NCBI GenBank assembly: GCA_052386675.1
Contig: JBQTJX010000002.1
Coordinates: forward strand, 62,001 to 126,000
From: RBG-16-66-20 sp052386675
Lineage (GTDB): Bacteria; Pseudomonadota; Gammaproteobacteria; Burkholderiales; SG8-39
Length of the DNA stretch: 64,000 nucleotides
Direction: 5' to 3'
Every line of letters starts with the position of its first letter. Within the stretch, counting starts at the first letter, position 1. Made by a program: the position numbers and the translations under genes. Positions 8,383 through 16,630 of the stretch are shown piece after piece. The notes beneath the pieces are model-generated. The model was given only the letters and a program-made list of their open reading frames with translations. It did no database searches and had not been told where the DNA came from.

Positions 8383-10350
8383 GTGAGCAGCCGCTACCCG
8401 CTGTCCTCGCAGCCCTTCCGGCTCGGGCGCCTGGCGTTGCGCAACCGGCTGTTCGCCCCCGCCCACACCACCAACTTCGGCGAGCGCCACATGCCCACCG
8501 AACGCCACGTCGAGTACCACCGCGCGCGGGCGCGGGGCGGCGTGGGCATGATCATCTTTGAGTCCATCCGCGTCGCGCGCGAGAGTCTCGGCCGGCCGCA
8601 GGGCGTGGGCGGCTACGACCGCGACACGATTCCGGTGTTCGCTCGCTGCGCTCGAGCCGTTCACGCGGAGGGCGCGAAGCTGCTGGGCCAGGTGATCCAC
8701 ATCGGCCGCCAGATCGAGGGTGACTTCGAGCGCACCGTGTCCTTCGGCCCCTCGCCGGTGCGCTGGTCCCCGGTGGCTGCGGTGCCGCACGCCATGAACG
8801 AGGACGACATGGCGGCGGTGATCCAGGCGCACGTGGTGACGGCGAAGAACGTGCTCGAGGCCGGCATGGACGGCTTCGAGGTACACCTGGGCCACGGCCA
8901 CCTGCTGCAGCAGTTCCTCTCCCCCGCCTCCAACACCCGCATCGACGCCTATGGCGGCTCCGAGGACAACCGCCTGCGCTTCCCGCTCGCGGTGCTGAAG
9001 GCGGTGCGCGCCGCAGTCGGGCCGCAGGCCAACGTCGGCATCCGCTTCTCCGGATCGGAATTCATCGATGGCGGCCTCGCGCTGCCCGATGCGCTGTCCA
9101 TGCTGCCCAAGCTCTGCGCCGCGGTGCCTCTGGACTTCATCAACGTTTCGCATTCCGCGTACCACATGAGCTATTCGCTCGCGACCCAGTTCGCCGACAT
9201 GCACTTCGACGCCGCGCCATTTCGCGAGCTGTCGCGCGAGATCCGGAGGGTGCTGAAGGAAGCCGGCCACGATGTCCCGGTGCTTGCCGCCGGCAAGTAC
9301 CGCAGCGTCGCCGAGGCCGAAGCCGCGCTCGCCTCTGGCACCGCCGACATGGTCGGCTTCGCACGCGGTCACATCGCCGACCCGGAGCTGGTCGCGAAGT
9401 CCTTCGCCGGGCGCGAGGACGAGGTGCGCGCCTGCATCGGCTGCAACCAGGGCTGCGCCGCGATGCTGGAGAAGAACCTCGCCATCACCTGCATGGTCAA
9501 TCCGGCCGCGGGCCGGGAGGCGGAGTGGACGCAGGTTCCCACGCCTTCCCCGGCGAAGAAGCGCGTGGTGGTGATCGGGGCCGGCCCCGCCGGCCTGGAA
9601 GCGGCCGCCACCGCCGCCGAGCGCGGCCACCGGGTCACGCTCATCGAGCGCGACGCGGAACCGGGCGGCCAGTTGCGCTGGGTGCGGTACATGCCCGCGC
9701 GCCGGGATTTGCTGGGTCTGCTGGCGCAGCAACTCGCGCGCGCCACGCGCGCCGGCGTGGAGCTGCGGCTCGGCGTTGCCGCGGATCCGGCGAAGGTCCG
9801 GTCGATGGCGCCGGACCTGGTGCTGATCGCCACGGGATCAAAGCCCCAGCGCTTCGTCCCGCCCCTGGGCGGCAGCGCGTTCACGATGGAGGAGATCCTG
9901 GAGCAGCCCGGCGCGCGCGGCAACCGCGTCGCCTTCCACGACCTCACCGGCGAGCTATCGGCGCTGGGCGTGATCGAGCACCTTGCCGACCTCGGCCTGG
10001 CGCTCACCGTTTTCACCCCGGTGGCCGGCTTTGCCTGGCGCACCACCATCTACAGCAATCTCGCGACGCGCAAGCGCCTGCGCGAGAAGAAGGTGCGCAT
10101 CGCGCCGCTGCGCGCGGTGAAAGGCTTCGCGGGAGGCGTGCTGACGGTCGAGGACATCTCCACTGGCGAGCTGGAAGAACTGGCCGGCTTCGACAAGCTG
10201 GTCGTCGCCCAGTACAACACCGCGGACGATTTCCTCTACGGCCAGATGATTTCGGCGGGCCTCAAGGTGCAGGCGGTGGGCGACTGCCTCGCGCCGCGCA
10301 CCGCGCTCGAGGCGGTCTACGAAGGCCACGCCGCCGCGCGGGCCATCTGA
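8383..10350 (+). CDS. Fe-S/FMN/FAD oxidoreductase of the 2,4-dienoyl-CoA reductase / N-demethylase group
   Basis: This 655-residue enzyme has an N-terminal old-yellow-enzyme TIM barrel binding FMN (about 1-360). A cysteine cluster CIGCNQGC with a fourth cysteine in ITCMVNP should bind a 4Fe-4S cluster. The second half binds nucleotides (VVVIGAGPAGLEAAATAAERG, then LIERDAEPGGQL). The family includes FadH, trimethylamine dehydrogenase and N-methylproline demethylases. The hydantoinase and N-carbamoyl hydrolase neighbours make an amine or N-methyl substrate attractive, but enoate reduction is equally possible. The start is GTG, four bases after the amidohydrolase stop; the stop overlaps the next start by one base. 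Confidence 0.87.
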   Translation: MSSRYPLSSQPFRLGRLALRNRLFAPAHTTNFGERHMPTERHVEYHRARARGGVGMIIFESIRVARESLGRPQGVGGYDRDTIPVFARCARAVHAEGAKLLGQVIHIGRQIEGDFERTVSFGPSPVRWSPVAAVPHAMNEDDMAAVIQAHVVTAKNVLEAGMDGFEVHLGHGHLLQQFLSPASNTRIDAYGGSEDNRLRFPLAVLKAVRAAVGPQANVGIRFSGSEFIDGGLALPDALSMLPKLCAAVPLDFINVSHSAYHMSYSLATQFADMHFDAAPFRELSREIRRVLKEAGHDVPVLAAGKYRSVAEAEAALASGTADMVGFARGHIADPELVAKSFAGREDEVRACIGCNQGCAAMLEKNLAITCMVNPAAGREAEWTQVPTPSPAKKRVVVIGAGPAGLEAAATAAERGHRVTLIERDAEPGGQLRWVRYMPARRDLLGLLAQQLARATRAGVELRLGVAADPAKVRSMAPDLVLIATGSKPQRFVPPLGGSAFTMEEILEQPGARGNRVAFHDLTGELSALGVIEHLADLGLALTVFTPVAGFAWRTTIYSNLATRKRLREKKVRIAPLRAVKGFAGGVLTVEDISTGELEELAGFDKLVVAQYNTADDFLYGQMISAGLKVQAVGDCLAPRTALEAVYEGHAAARAI

Positions 10351-11282
10351 TGCGAATTCTGGTGACTGGCGCAAGCGGCTTCGTCGGCGTCAACCTCGTC
10401 GAGGCGCTGGTGAAGCGCGGCCACGAAGTGGTGGCGATGTCACTGGACGCGCTCCCGGCGCCGCTGAAGGTCACGGAAATCACCGGCGACACGACGGACG
10501 CCGCGCTGGTCGAGCGCGTCCTGCGCGAGCACCATGTCGAAGCGGTATGGCACGGCGCGGCGATTACTGCAGGTCCGGAACGCGAGAAGCGCGAGGCAGG
10601 CCGCATCGTGGAGGTCAACCTCCTCGCGACGGTGCGTGCCGTGGAGGCCGCGGCGCGCGCCGGCGCCAGGCGCTTTGTCTATCCCAGCTCGTCGGCGGTG
10701 TACGGTGAAACCGCCTTCGGCGGTGGCGGACCGGTGGCCGAGGACGCGCCGCTGCGCCCGCTGAACCTCTACGGCATCACCAAGGTCGCGGCCGAAGCCG
10801 CTGTGCTGCGCCTCGCCCCGGCCCTGGGGCTGGAAGCCTGCGCCGGCCGCATCAATGCGGTGTTCGGCCCCTGGGAGCGCGACACCGGCCTGCGCGACAC
10901 CCTCAGCCCGCACCTGCAGTTGGCGGGATTCGCGAAACAGGGAAAGGAAGCGATCCTCGCGCGCGGCGCGGACCGGGACTGGGTCTATGCGCCGGACGTG
11001 GCGGATGCGTTTGTCGCCATGCTGGAGGCGAAATCCGTTCCGCCCCTGCCCATGAACATCTCCATGGACCGGCCCTGGCCGCTGGAAACGATGGCGCGGG
11101 CGCTGCCCCGGTTGAAGTGGCGCTACGCGGAACCCGGCGAGGCGACGAACCTGGGCTACGGAGGCCCCATCGACCGGCCGCGGCGCGCGCTCCCGCCGGA
11201 CTGGATCAAGTCGGTGCTGGGCTGGTCGCCGGCGCACTCGCCCGAAAGCGCCTGCACCGACTACGCGCGCCGGCTCGCCTAG
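10350..11282 (+). CDS. NAD(P)-dependent epimerase/dehydratase (extended SDR)
   Basis: This 310-residue protein has the Rossmann motif VTGASGFVGVNLVEAL, the serine of SSSAVYGE and the catalytic YGITK (YxxxK), as in nucleotide-sugar epimerases and hydroxy-acid or aldose dehydrogenases. The ATG at 10350 overlaps the preceding TGA by one base and gives a normal N-terminus for the family; the frame is open far upstream, but that part is a shadow of the oxidoreductase gene. It ends the plus-strand operon and its stop overlaps the convergent TRAP permease stop by four bases. The substrate is unknown. Confidence 0.85.
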   Translation: MRILVTGASGFVGVNLVEALVKRGHEVVAMSLDALPAPLKVTEITGDTTDAALVERVLREHHVEAVWHGAAITAGPEREKREAGRIVEVNLLATVRAVEAAARAGARRFVYPSSSAVYGETAFGGGGPVAEDAPLRPLNLYGITKVAAEAAVLRLAPALGLEACAGRINAVFGPWERDTGLRDTLSPHLQLAGFAKQGKEAILARGADRDWVYAPDVADAFVAMLEAKSVPPLPMNISMDRPWPLETMARALPRLKWRYAEPGEATNLGYGGPIDRPRRALPPDWIKSVLGWSPAHSPESACTDYARRLA

Positions 11283-12595
11283 CGCGCCGCCGCCGAAGTC
11301 GTCATCTGCGCCGGCAACCAGGTGACGATCTGCGGGAAATACCAGACCAGGAACACCGCTACGCACATCATGAGGAAGTAAGGCAGCGCCGCCATGGCGA
11401 TGTAGGGCAGGTCGCGCTTGGTGAGGCCCTGGATGACGAACAGGTTGAAACCCACCGGCGGCGTCACCAGCCCCATCTCCACCACGAAGATCATGTAGAT
11501 GCCGAACCAGAGCGGATCGATTTTCGCCGCCTCGATCACCGGCATCAGCACCGAGGTGGTGAGCACCACCACCGAGATGCCGTCGATGAAGCAGCCCATC
11601 ACGATCATCAGCAGCGTCAGCACCAGCAGGATCTCGCCGGGCGAGAAGCCCTGCGCGCCCACCATGGCCGCCAGCTGGCGCGGGATGCCGGTGAAACCCA
11701 TGGCGCCGGTGAGGAACATGGAGCCGGCGAGGATGAAGAAAATCATGCAGTTGGTGCGCACCGCGGCGTTCACGCTGTCCAGGAAGGACTGCCAGGACAG
11801 GGTTCCGGTCCACCAGGCGATCGCGAACGAGCCCATCAGGCCCACGGCCGCCGCCTCGGTGGCGGTGGCGATGCCGAAGTAGATGGAGCCGATGACGCCG
11901 GCGATGAGGATCACCACCGGGATCAGCTCGCGCGAGGCGCGCAGCTTCTGCGCGAACGTGGTCGGGGCATCCGGCGCCGGGACGCGCTCCGGATGCCAGA
12001 ACGAGTCGGCCATGATCCAGCCGGAGAACAGCGCCATCAGCAGCGCGCCGGGCAGCACGCCAGCGATGAACAGATGCGTGATCGGCACGTCCGCGGCGAC
12101 GCCGTAGACGATCATGATGAGCGAGGGCGGGATCAGGATGCCCAGCGTGCCCGAGCCCGCGAGCGAGCCCAGCACGGTGCGATCGTCGTAGCCGCGCTTG
12201 GTCAGTTCCGTTACCGTGATGCGGCCGATGGTGGCGGTGGTCGCGGTGGAGGACCCGGAGACCGCGGCGAAAATGCCGCAGGCGAGCACGTTGGTGTGCG
12301 CGAGGCCCCCGGGAAGGCCGCGCATCCACGGCGCCAGGCCGGCGAACATCTGGTCAGCCAGCCGGGTCCGGAACAGCACTTCGCCCATCCAGATGAACAG
12401 CGGCAGGGCCGTCAGCGCCCAGTCGGTGCTGCCGCCAAATACCGTGGTGGCGAGCAGCGCGCCGGAATTGGTATTGGTGAACGCGGCCACCGCCACCAGG
12501 CCCACCAGGATCATGGCGATGGCGATCCAAAGCCCGCCGGCGAGGAACACCAGCAGCAGCAATGACAGGAACAGGCTGATCTCGGCCAGGTTCAC
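11279..12595 (-). CDS. TRAP transporter large permease (DctM-type)
   Basis: This 438-residue membrane protein has about twelve hydrophobic segments and the family landmarks GIFAAVSGSSTATTATIG and GTLGILIPPSLIMIVYG. It is the secondary-transport channel subunit of a tripartite ATP-independent periplasmic system, which imports organic acids using a sodium gradient and a periplasmic receptor. The start is GTG, three bases after the small-permease stop. It is the last gene of the operon 15567 to 11279, which also encodes the receptor, a small helical protein and a methyltransferase. Confidence 0.95.
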   Translation of the reverse strand: MNLAEISLFLSLLLLVFLAGGLWIAIAMILVGLVAVAAFTNTNSGALLATTVFGGSTDWALTALPLFIWMGEVLFRTRLADQMFAGLAPWMRGLPGGLAHTNVLACGIFAAVSGSSTATTATIGRITVTELTKRGYDDRTVLGSLAGSGTLGILIPPSLIMIVYGVAADVPITHLFIAGVLPGALLMALFSGWIMADSFWHPERVPAPDAPTTFAQKLRASRELIPVVILIAGVIGSIYFGIATATEAAAVGLMGSFAIAWWTGTLSWQSFLDSVNAAVRTNCMIFFILAGSMFLTGAMGFTGIPRQLAAMVGAQGFSPGEILLVLTLLMIVMGCFIDGISVVVLTTSVLMPVIEAAKIDPLWFGIYMIFVVEMGLVTPPVGFNLFVIQGLTKRDLPYIAMAALPYFLMMCVAVFLVWYFPQIVTWLPAQMTTSAAAR

Positions 12596-12598
12596 CGC

Positions 12599-13114
12599 TC
12601 AGCCTTCCGTGTTGTGGTACTTGGACGGACGCATGTAGGACGGCACCCGCCCGGCGATCTCGTCCACCAGGTCCTCGGCAAAAGCGATCGCGACCAGCGC
12701 GACGCCCAGCGTCATGCCGGCGAGCGGAATCCACTTCGGAATCGGCACCTGGCCGATGGTGGTTTCGTTGAAGCGCCAGGAATCGATCATGGTGTCGCCG
12801 GTGCTCCAGGCGAACCACGCCGAGACGCCGGTGGCGACCGCAAGGCACAGGATGTCCAGCGCGCGCTTCACGCCCGGGGGCACGCGCTCCAGCAGCAGCG
12901 TGACGCGGATGTGCGCCCCGCTGCGCAGCGCGAAGGCAAGCCCGAGGAAGGCGCTCGCCGCCATCGCCAGGCGGGCGAAATCGTCCGCCGAGGGAACCTG
13001 GGTGCCGGCGAGGCGCGCGAAGATCTGCACCGCCACCAGCACGGACATCAGGACCAGGAAGAATCCGGCGAGCACCGCGCTCGCCGAATACAGGAAATCC
13101 AGCGCCCGCCTCAC
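12599..13114 (-). CDS. TRAP transporter small permease (DctQ-type)
   Basis: This 171-residue protein has four predicted membrane helices. The first is LYSASAVLAGFFLVLMSVLV, and the DDFARLAMAASAFLGLAFAL stretch is typical of DctQ. It pairs with the large permease encoded three bases downstream. The GTG start gives MRRALDFLYS. The 66-base gap to the receptor gene upstream contains a GC hairpin that may set the receptor-to-permease ratio. Confidence 0.92.
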   Translation of the reverse strand: MRRALDFLYSASAVLAGFFLVLMSVLVAVQIFARLAGTQVPSADDFARLAMAASAFLGLAFALRSGAHIRVTLLLERVPPGVKRALDILCLAVATGVSAWFAWSTGDTMIDSWRFNETTIGQVPIPKWIPLAGMTLGVALVAIAFAEDLVDEIAGRVPSYMRPSKYHNTEG

Positions 13115-13121
13115 GGCACGA

Positions 13122-13137
13122 CCGGCCCTCCGGCCGG
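13122..13137. other. Intercistronic GC hairpin between TRAP receptor and small permease genes
   Basis: CCGGCC at 13122-13127 and GGCCGG at 13132-13137 form a perfect six-base-pair stem with a four-base loop. It sits in the 66-base gap after the receptor stop, with no T-run after it. Hairpins in this position in binding-protein operons often protect or attenuate the message so that receptor exceeds permease. That role is inferred from position. Confidence 0.4.
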
Positions 13138-13180
13138 GTGGGCGGGCGCCCCGCGCAACTGCCTCAAGTTCGCTGCGCCG

Positions 13181-14149
13181 CTACTTCACGCGCTTGCGGT
13201 AGTCGGCGATGACCGCCTTGCCCGGCTCGCCGGCCTTGGCCAGCCAGTCGTTCAGCATCACCTCGCCGACTTTGCGCAGTTCGGCGGTAAACGCCGGCGC
13301 CAACGGGGCCAGCGTCATGCCGTTCTTCGCCAGCACCTTCGGCGCCTCGGTGTTCTGCTCCTCGGACAGCTTCCAGCCGCGATCCTCGGCGGTCCTGGCC
13401 GCGTCGGTCATGGCCTTCTGCACATCGGCAGGCAACTTCTTGAACGCGCCCTCGTTGACGAACACGCCGTTCTTCGGCGCCCAGGCGCCGGTGTCGTAGA
13501 AGTACTTGGTGTACTCCCAGGCGCGGGTGCTGACCCCGGTCTGGCCGGCGGTGTACATCAGGTCGATGATGCCGGTGGAGAAGGCCTGTGGGATTTCCGT
13601 GGCCTGCACCGTGGTCGGCACCACGCCCAGCAGCGTCGCGAGACGCGCGGTCTGCGCGTTATAGGTGCGCATCTTCTTGCCCTTCAAGTCGGCGATGCTC
13701 TTCACCGGCTCCTTGGTAAAGAAGGCCTGCGTCGGCCATGGCACCGAGTACAGCAGCCGGATGCCCTGCTTGGCGAAGCCGTCGGTGACCGGGCCGCGCG
13801 TCGCCTCCCACAGGGCGCGCACTTCCTTGTAGTTCACGGCCAGGTAGGGAATGGCGTCGATCTCGAACATCGGGTTCTCGCCGCCGAAGTTGGAAATGAA
13901 GAACTCCGCCATCGGCACCAGGCCGGTCTGCACCGAACGCTTCAGTTCCGGGTTCTTGATCAGGGAGCCGGCGCTGTGTACCGTGATGTCCAGCTTGCCC
14001 CCCGACAACTTCTTCAAATCGTCGGCGAACATGCGCACGTTGCGCGTCTGGAATTCGGTGTCGGCATAGGCGGTGGCAAGGTCCCACTTGGTCTGCGCTG
14101 CGGCGGCAAGCGGCAGCGCCAGGGCGGCGAATAGCAGCGTTCTTTTCAT
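13181..14149 (-). CDS. TRAP transporter periplasmic receptor (DctP-type)
   Basis: This 322-residue receptor has a signal peptide (MKRTLLFAALALPLAAAAQ) and DctP features: a carboxylate-site region TYNAQTARLATLLGVVPTTV and the later IDLMYTAGQTGVSTRAWEYT. The ATG at 14149 is chosen over an upstream in-frame start because GGAGA precedes it at normal spacing and the signal peptide starts there. It overlaps the methyltransferase stop by four bases (ATGA), so receptor and methyltransferase are translationally coupled. The ligand is presumably an organic acid related to the methyltransferase or diiron enzyme substrate (inference). Confidence 0.93.
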   Translation of the reverse strand: MKRTLLFAALALPLAAAAQTKWDLATAYADTEFQTRNVRMFADDLKKLSGGKLDITVHSAGSLIKNPELKRSVQTGLVPMAEFFISNFGGENPMFEIDAIPYLAVNYKEVRALWEATRGPVTDGFAKQGIRLLYSVPWPTQAFFTKEPVKSIADLKGKKMRTYNAQTARLATLLGVVPTTVQATEIPQAFSTGIIDLMYTAGQTGVSTRAWEYTKYFYDTGAWAPKNGVFVNEGAFKKLPADVQKAMTDAARTAEDRGWKLSEEQNTEAPKVLAKNGMTLAPLAPAFTAELRKVGEVMLNDWLAKAGEPGKAVIADYRKRVK

Positions 14150-15264
14150 TGCGGGTCTCCAGGGTTGGCGGTGAGTCGGTCGGGCTTTCGGGCAATGATA
14201 GCCGCCCACGGAAAGCGCCAGAAAGGATTGGACGGATCGGTCGCGCCCTCGCGCTCGGCGAAGGGCTCGATACGCACATCGTCGAAGCCGGCCTTGCGGT
14301 AGGCCGCGGCGAGGTCCATGCGCATCAGGGGCTCAAGGAAGGGCTCGTTGTTGCGCACCCCATGACCATACATGATGAACTGCCAGAACGGGTCGTCGGC
14401 GCGGAAGTCCAGGTGGATGGACACTCCGCCCGGCGCAAGCAGGCGGCGGGTCTCGGCAAGCGTCTCCTCGACTGCCTCGCCCGGCAGCTCGTGCAGCAGC
14501 ATGGTGGAGGTCACGAGGTCGAAGGATCCGGGTGCGAGGCCGGTGTGGCGCGCATCCGCCTGGCGGAAGCGGACATTCGGCACCTTCGCGGCTGCCGCGT
14601 CCGCGGCCGCCAGGTTCAGGCAAGGCGCGGAGACGTCCACGCCCACCACCTCGGCCTGCGGGAAGGCGCGTGCCAGGGGCAGCGCGCTCTTGCCGAAGCC
14701 GCAGCCCATGTCGAGCACCTTGTGGAGGGAAGCCGCCGGCTGTTCGCGGCGCACCACGTCCACGAAACGCTCGTGCAGTTCATTCTTGCGGGTGCGCGGG
14801 TGGATGGAGAGCGCACTGGCTTCGTACACCAGCCCGGCCATCGGGTCGGCGTGCAGGTTGCCCGGGTGCTGGTGGATGTCGTGCGCGGCGTAGTACTCGG
14901 GAACCTTGAATCCGCGGTCCAGCTCCAGGCGGGCCTGCTCCGCCGCCGCGAGGCGTCCGGCGGCGCGCTCCGGCTCACGCGCGAGCTGCGCCACCAGCCC
15001 CCAGCGCGACGAGGAGTACTTGGCCTTCTGCACATGGCGCTCGAGCCAGCAGAAGTAGGCGTAGGTGGTGCTGCGCGAAAAGAGACCAGCAACGTCATCG
15101 GCGCTACGCACCGGCCTGCCCTCGGCCGCAGCCAGTGCCCGGCGCTGCTCGTACTCCTCGCGCAGGCGCGGGAAAAGGTCCGTCGCCCACCAGGTGCGCG
15201 CCTCCATGATGAATTCCTGGAAGGCGTTGGCCTGGCGGTCGCGGAACAGGGTGAGCGTGGACAT
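14146..15264 (-). CDS. Class I SAM-dependent methyltransferase with the same uncharacterised N-terminal domain (module copy 2)
   Basis: This 372-residue protein is the paralog of the gene at 1919-2989. The SAM core starts near residue 183 with DMGCGFGKSALPLARAFPQ and GVDVSAP. The N-terminal domain repeats WLERH (73-77), a KYSSSRWG segment and HQHPGN (131-136), and RNNEPF recurs near the C-terminus. I do not recognise a named family for the N-terminal part. It follows a small helical protein gene by nine bases and overlaps the TRAP receptor start. The divergent neighbours are diiron proteins, so an oxygenation and methylation route for an imported acid is a reasonable guess. Confidence 0.85.
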   Translation of the reverse strand: MSTLTLFRDRQANAFQEFIMEARTWWATDLFPRLREEYEQRRALAAAEGRPVRSADDVAGLFSRSTTYAYFCWLERHVQKAKYSSSRWGLVAQLAREPERAAGRLAAAEQARLELDRGFKVPEYYAAHDIHQHPGNLHADPMAGLVYEASALSIHPRTRKNELHERFVDVVRREQPAASLHKVLDMGCGFGKSALPLARAFPQAEVVGVDVSAPCLNLAAADAAAAKVPNVRFRQADARHTGLAPGSFDLVTSTMLLHELPGEAVEETLAETRRLLAPGGVSIHLDFRADDPFWQFIMYGHGVRNNEPFLEPLMRMDLAAAYRKAGFDDVRIEPFAEREGATDPSNPFWRFPWAAIIARKPDRLTANPGDPQ

Positions 15265-15273
15265 CGCAGCCGG

Positions 15274-15567
15274 TCAGGACTTCGAGGCGAGGCGACCGGG
15301 CAGGCCCTCGAGCACGTGGCGCACCAGCGCGGCGCGTCCGGCACCCAGGCGCGCCTCGAGCGCGCTCTCGGGCGCGGCGTGGTCCAGCGACGCGGGGTCG
15401 ACCACGCCTTTCGCGGCCAGCGCGGATTCCAGGATCGCGAGGCGGTCACGCAGCACGTGCACTTCCGCGGTCAGCGAGAACACCATGCCCAGCAGGCGAT
15501 CCAGCGCCGGGTCGGCGAAAAAGGTCTGCTCGGCATCGGCACCCACGACAGGATCTGTGCTTTTCAT
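15274..15567 (-). CDS. Small helical protein, partner of methyltransferase copy 2
   Basis: This 97-residue protein is the counterpart of 3009-3329. The shared core is a helix LLGMVFSLTAEVHVLRDRL followed by a glycine turn and GVVDPASLDHAAPE. No signal peptide, metal motif or known domain is visible. It opens the minus-strand TRAP operon and diverges from the diiron pair across a 100-base promoter gap. The conserved pairing with the methyltransferase suggests a subunit or a small regulator of it. Confidence 0.75.
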   Translation of the reverse strand: MKSTDPVVGADAEQTFFADPALDRLLGMVFSLTAEVHVLRDRLAILESALAAKGVVDPASLDHAAPESALEARLGAGRAALVRHVLEGLPGRLASKS

Positions 15568-15667
15568 TCGGGATCAATCATCGTCAGCGGAGGGGTGCCC
15601 TGTCAACCGGAAAGTGGCCGGTGCTAAGATGCAAGTCATTCATTTGTCTGGTCAATTCGAGGCATCC

Positions 15668-16615
15668 ATGAACGCGATACCATCTTCTCCCGCCTCCCCG
15701 ACCGCCTCCGCCCCGCTTCTGGATCGGACCGAGCGACGCTTTCCGCTCGCTATGGACACCGCCATTCCGAAGATCCGGGAACTGTATGTGGCCGCGACGC
15801 GCAACCAGTGGGACCCTGAGCGCGACATCGACTGGGACGCGCTCGATCCGGAGGCCATTCCCGACGAGCAGCGCGAGGCCGCGCGTAACTGGTGGAGCCG
15901 CCGCGGCTGGGGCGAGTACGGGGCGATTTCCGAGAGCCCGACGCTGTCGGTACGCTTCACCCAGGACCGCCTGCCGGTGGAAATGGCGCTGTTCTTCGCT
16001 CTGCGCACGAACGAGGAGGCGCGCCACGCCGAGACCTGCTACCGCATGGCCGAGCGGCTTGGCGGCTACATCCCGGCGCCGATCCATGCAGACTTCACCA
16101 AGGCGATCGGCAGCCATGGCGTGCGCAAGATGGCGCTCGATCCGGACACCAGCGTCGAGTGCATCATCGCCGCGCTGGTCTGCGGCCTGGAGGAATACGC
16201 CTTTGACTGGTTCCGGCTGATGATCGACACCACCAGCCATCCGGTGGCCAACCGCGCGCTGAAGTTGATCCTGCGCGACGAGGTGCGCCACTGCGCCTTC
16301 GGCTGGCATTTCATCGAGTCCCGCCTGCCGCACATGAGCGCCGGGGAGATCGAGCGCATGCGCCAGGCCTTCATCGATACCACCATCCAGGTCGAGCTCA
16401 CCGGCTACCGGGTGCCCTGGATGGCGCCCGATTCGCCCATGACCGACGAGGAGAACCGCATCGACGCCCTCACCCGCGCCGCGGGGCTGGGCGCCTCCAT
16501 CGAATCCGAGGAAAAGCCGGTGTTCATCGCCACCATGCAGCGCGTGCGCCGGCGCTTCGCCGAAATGGGCATCGAAGTGCCGATGTTCACCCACGCAAAG
16601 CTGGGAACGTTCTAG
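15668..16615 (+). CDS. Ferritin-like diiron protein, first of a tandem pair
   Basis: This 315-residue, mostly helical protein has a full set of likely diiron ligands: Glu89 (AISESPTL), Glu117-His120 (NEEARHAETC), Glu176 (LEEYAF) and Glu205-His208 (RDEVRHCAFGW). The pattern of two ExxH motifs and two lone glutamates is that of ribonucleotide-reductase-like and AurF-like oxygenases or N-oxygenases. An N-terminal WDPERDIDWD segment is shared with the next gene. The ATG at 15668 is preferred; an in-frame ATG at 15629 would add 13 residues. The reaction is unknown. It diverges from the small-protein/methyltransferase/TRAP operon. Confidence 0.8.
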   Translation: MNAIPSSPASPTASAPLLDRTERRFPLAMDTAIPKIRELYVAATRNQWDPERDIDWDALDPEAIPDEQREAARNWWSRRGWGEYGAISESPTLSVRFTQDRLPVEMALFFALRTNEEARHAETCYRMAERLGGYIPAPIHADFTKAIGSHGVRKMALDPDTSVECIIAALVCGLEEYAFDWFRLMIDTTSHPVANRALKLILRDEVRHCAFGWHFIESRLPHMSAGEIERMRQAFIDTTIQVELTGYRVPWMAPDSPMTDEENRIDALTRAAGLGASIESEEKPVFIATMQRVRRRFAEMGIEVPMFTHAKLGTF

Positions 16616-16630
16616 GTCCGAACGACGTCC

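Noticed and set aside
8329..9732. 467-codon minus-strand open frame
   Set aside because: It is antisense to the Fe-S/FMN/FAD oxidoreductase, which has full family motifs; no motif is seen in the reverse frame.
10440..12329. 629-codon minus-strand open frame
   Set aside because: It overlaps the epimerase on one side and is a different frame of the TRAP large permease on the other; only those two carry family motifs.
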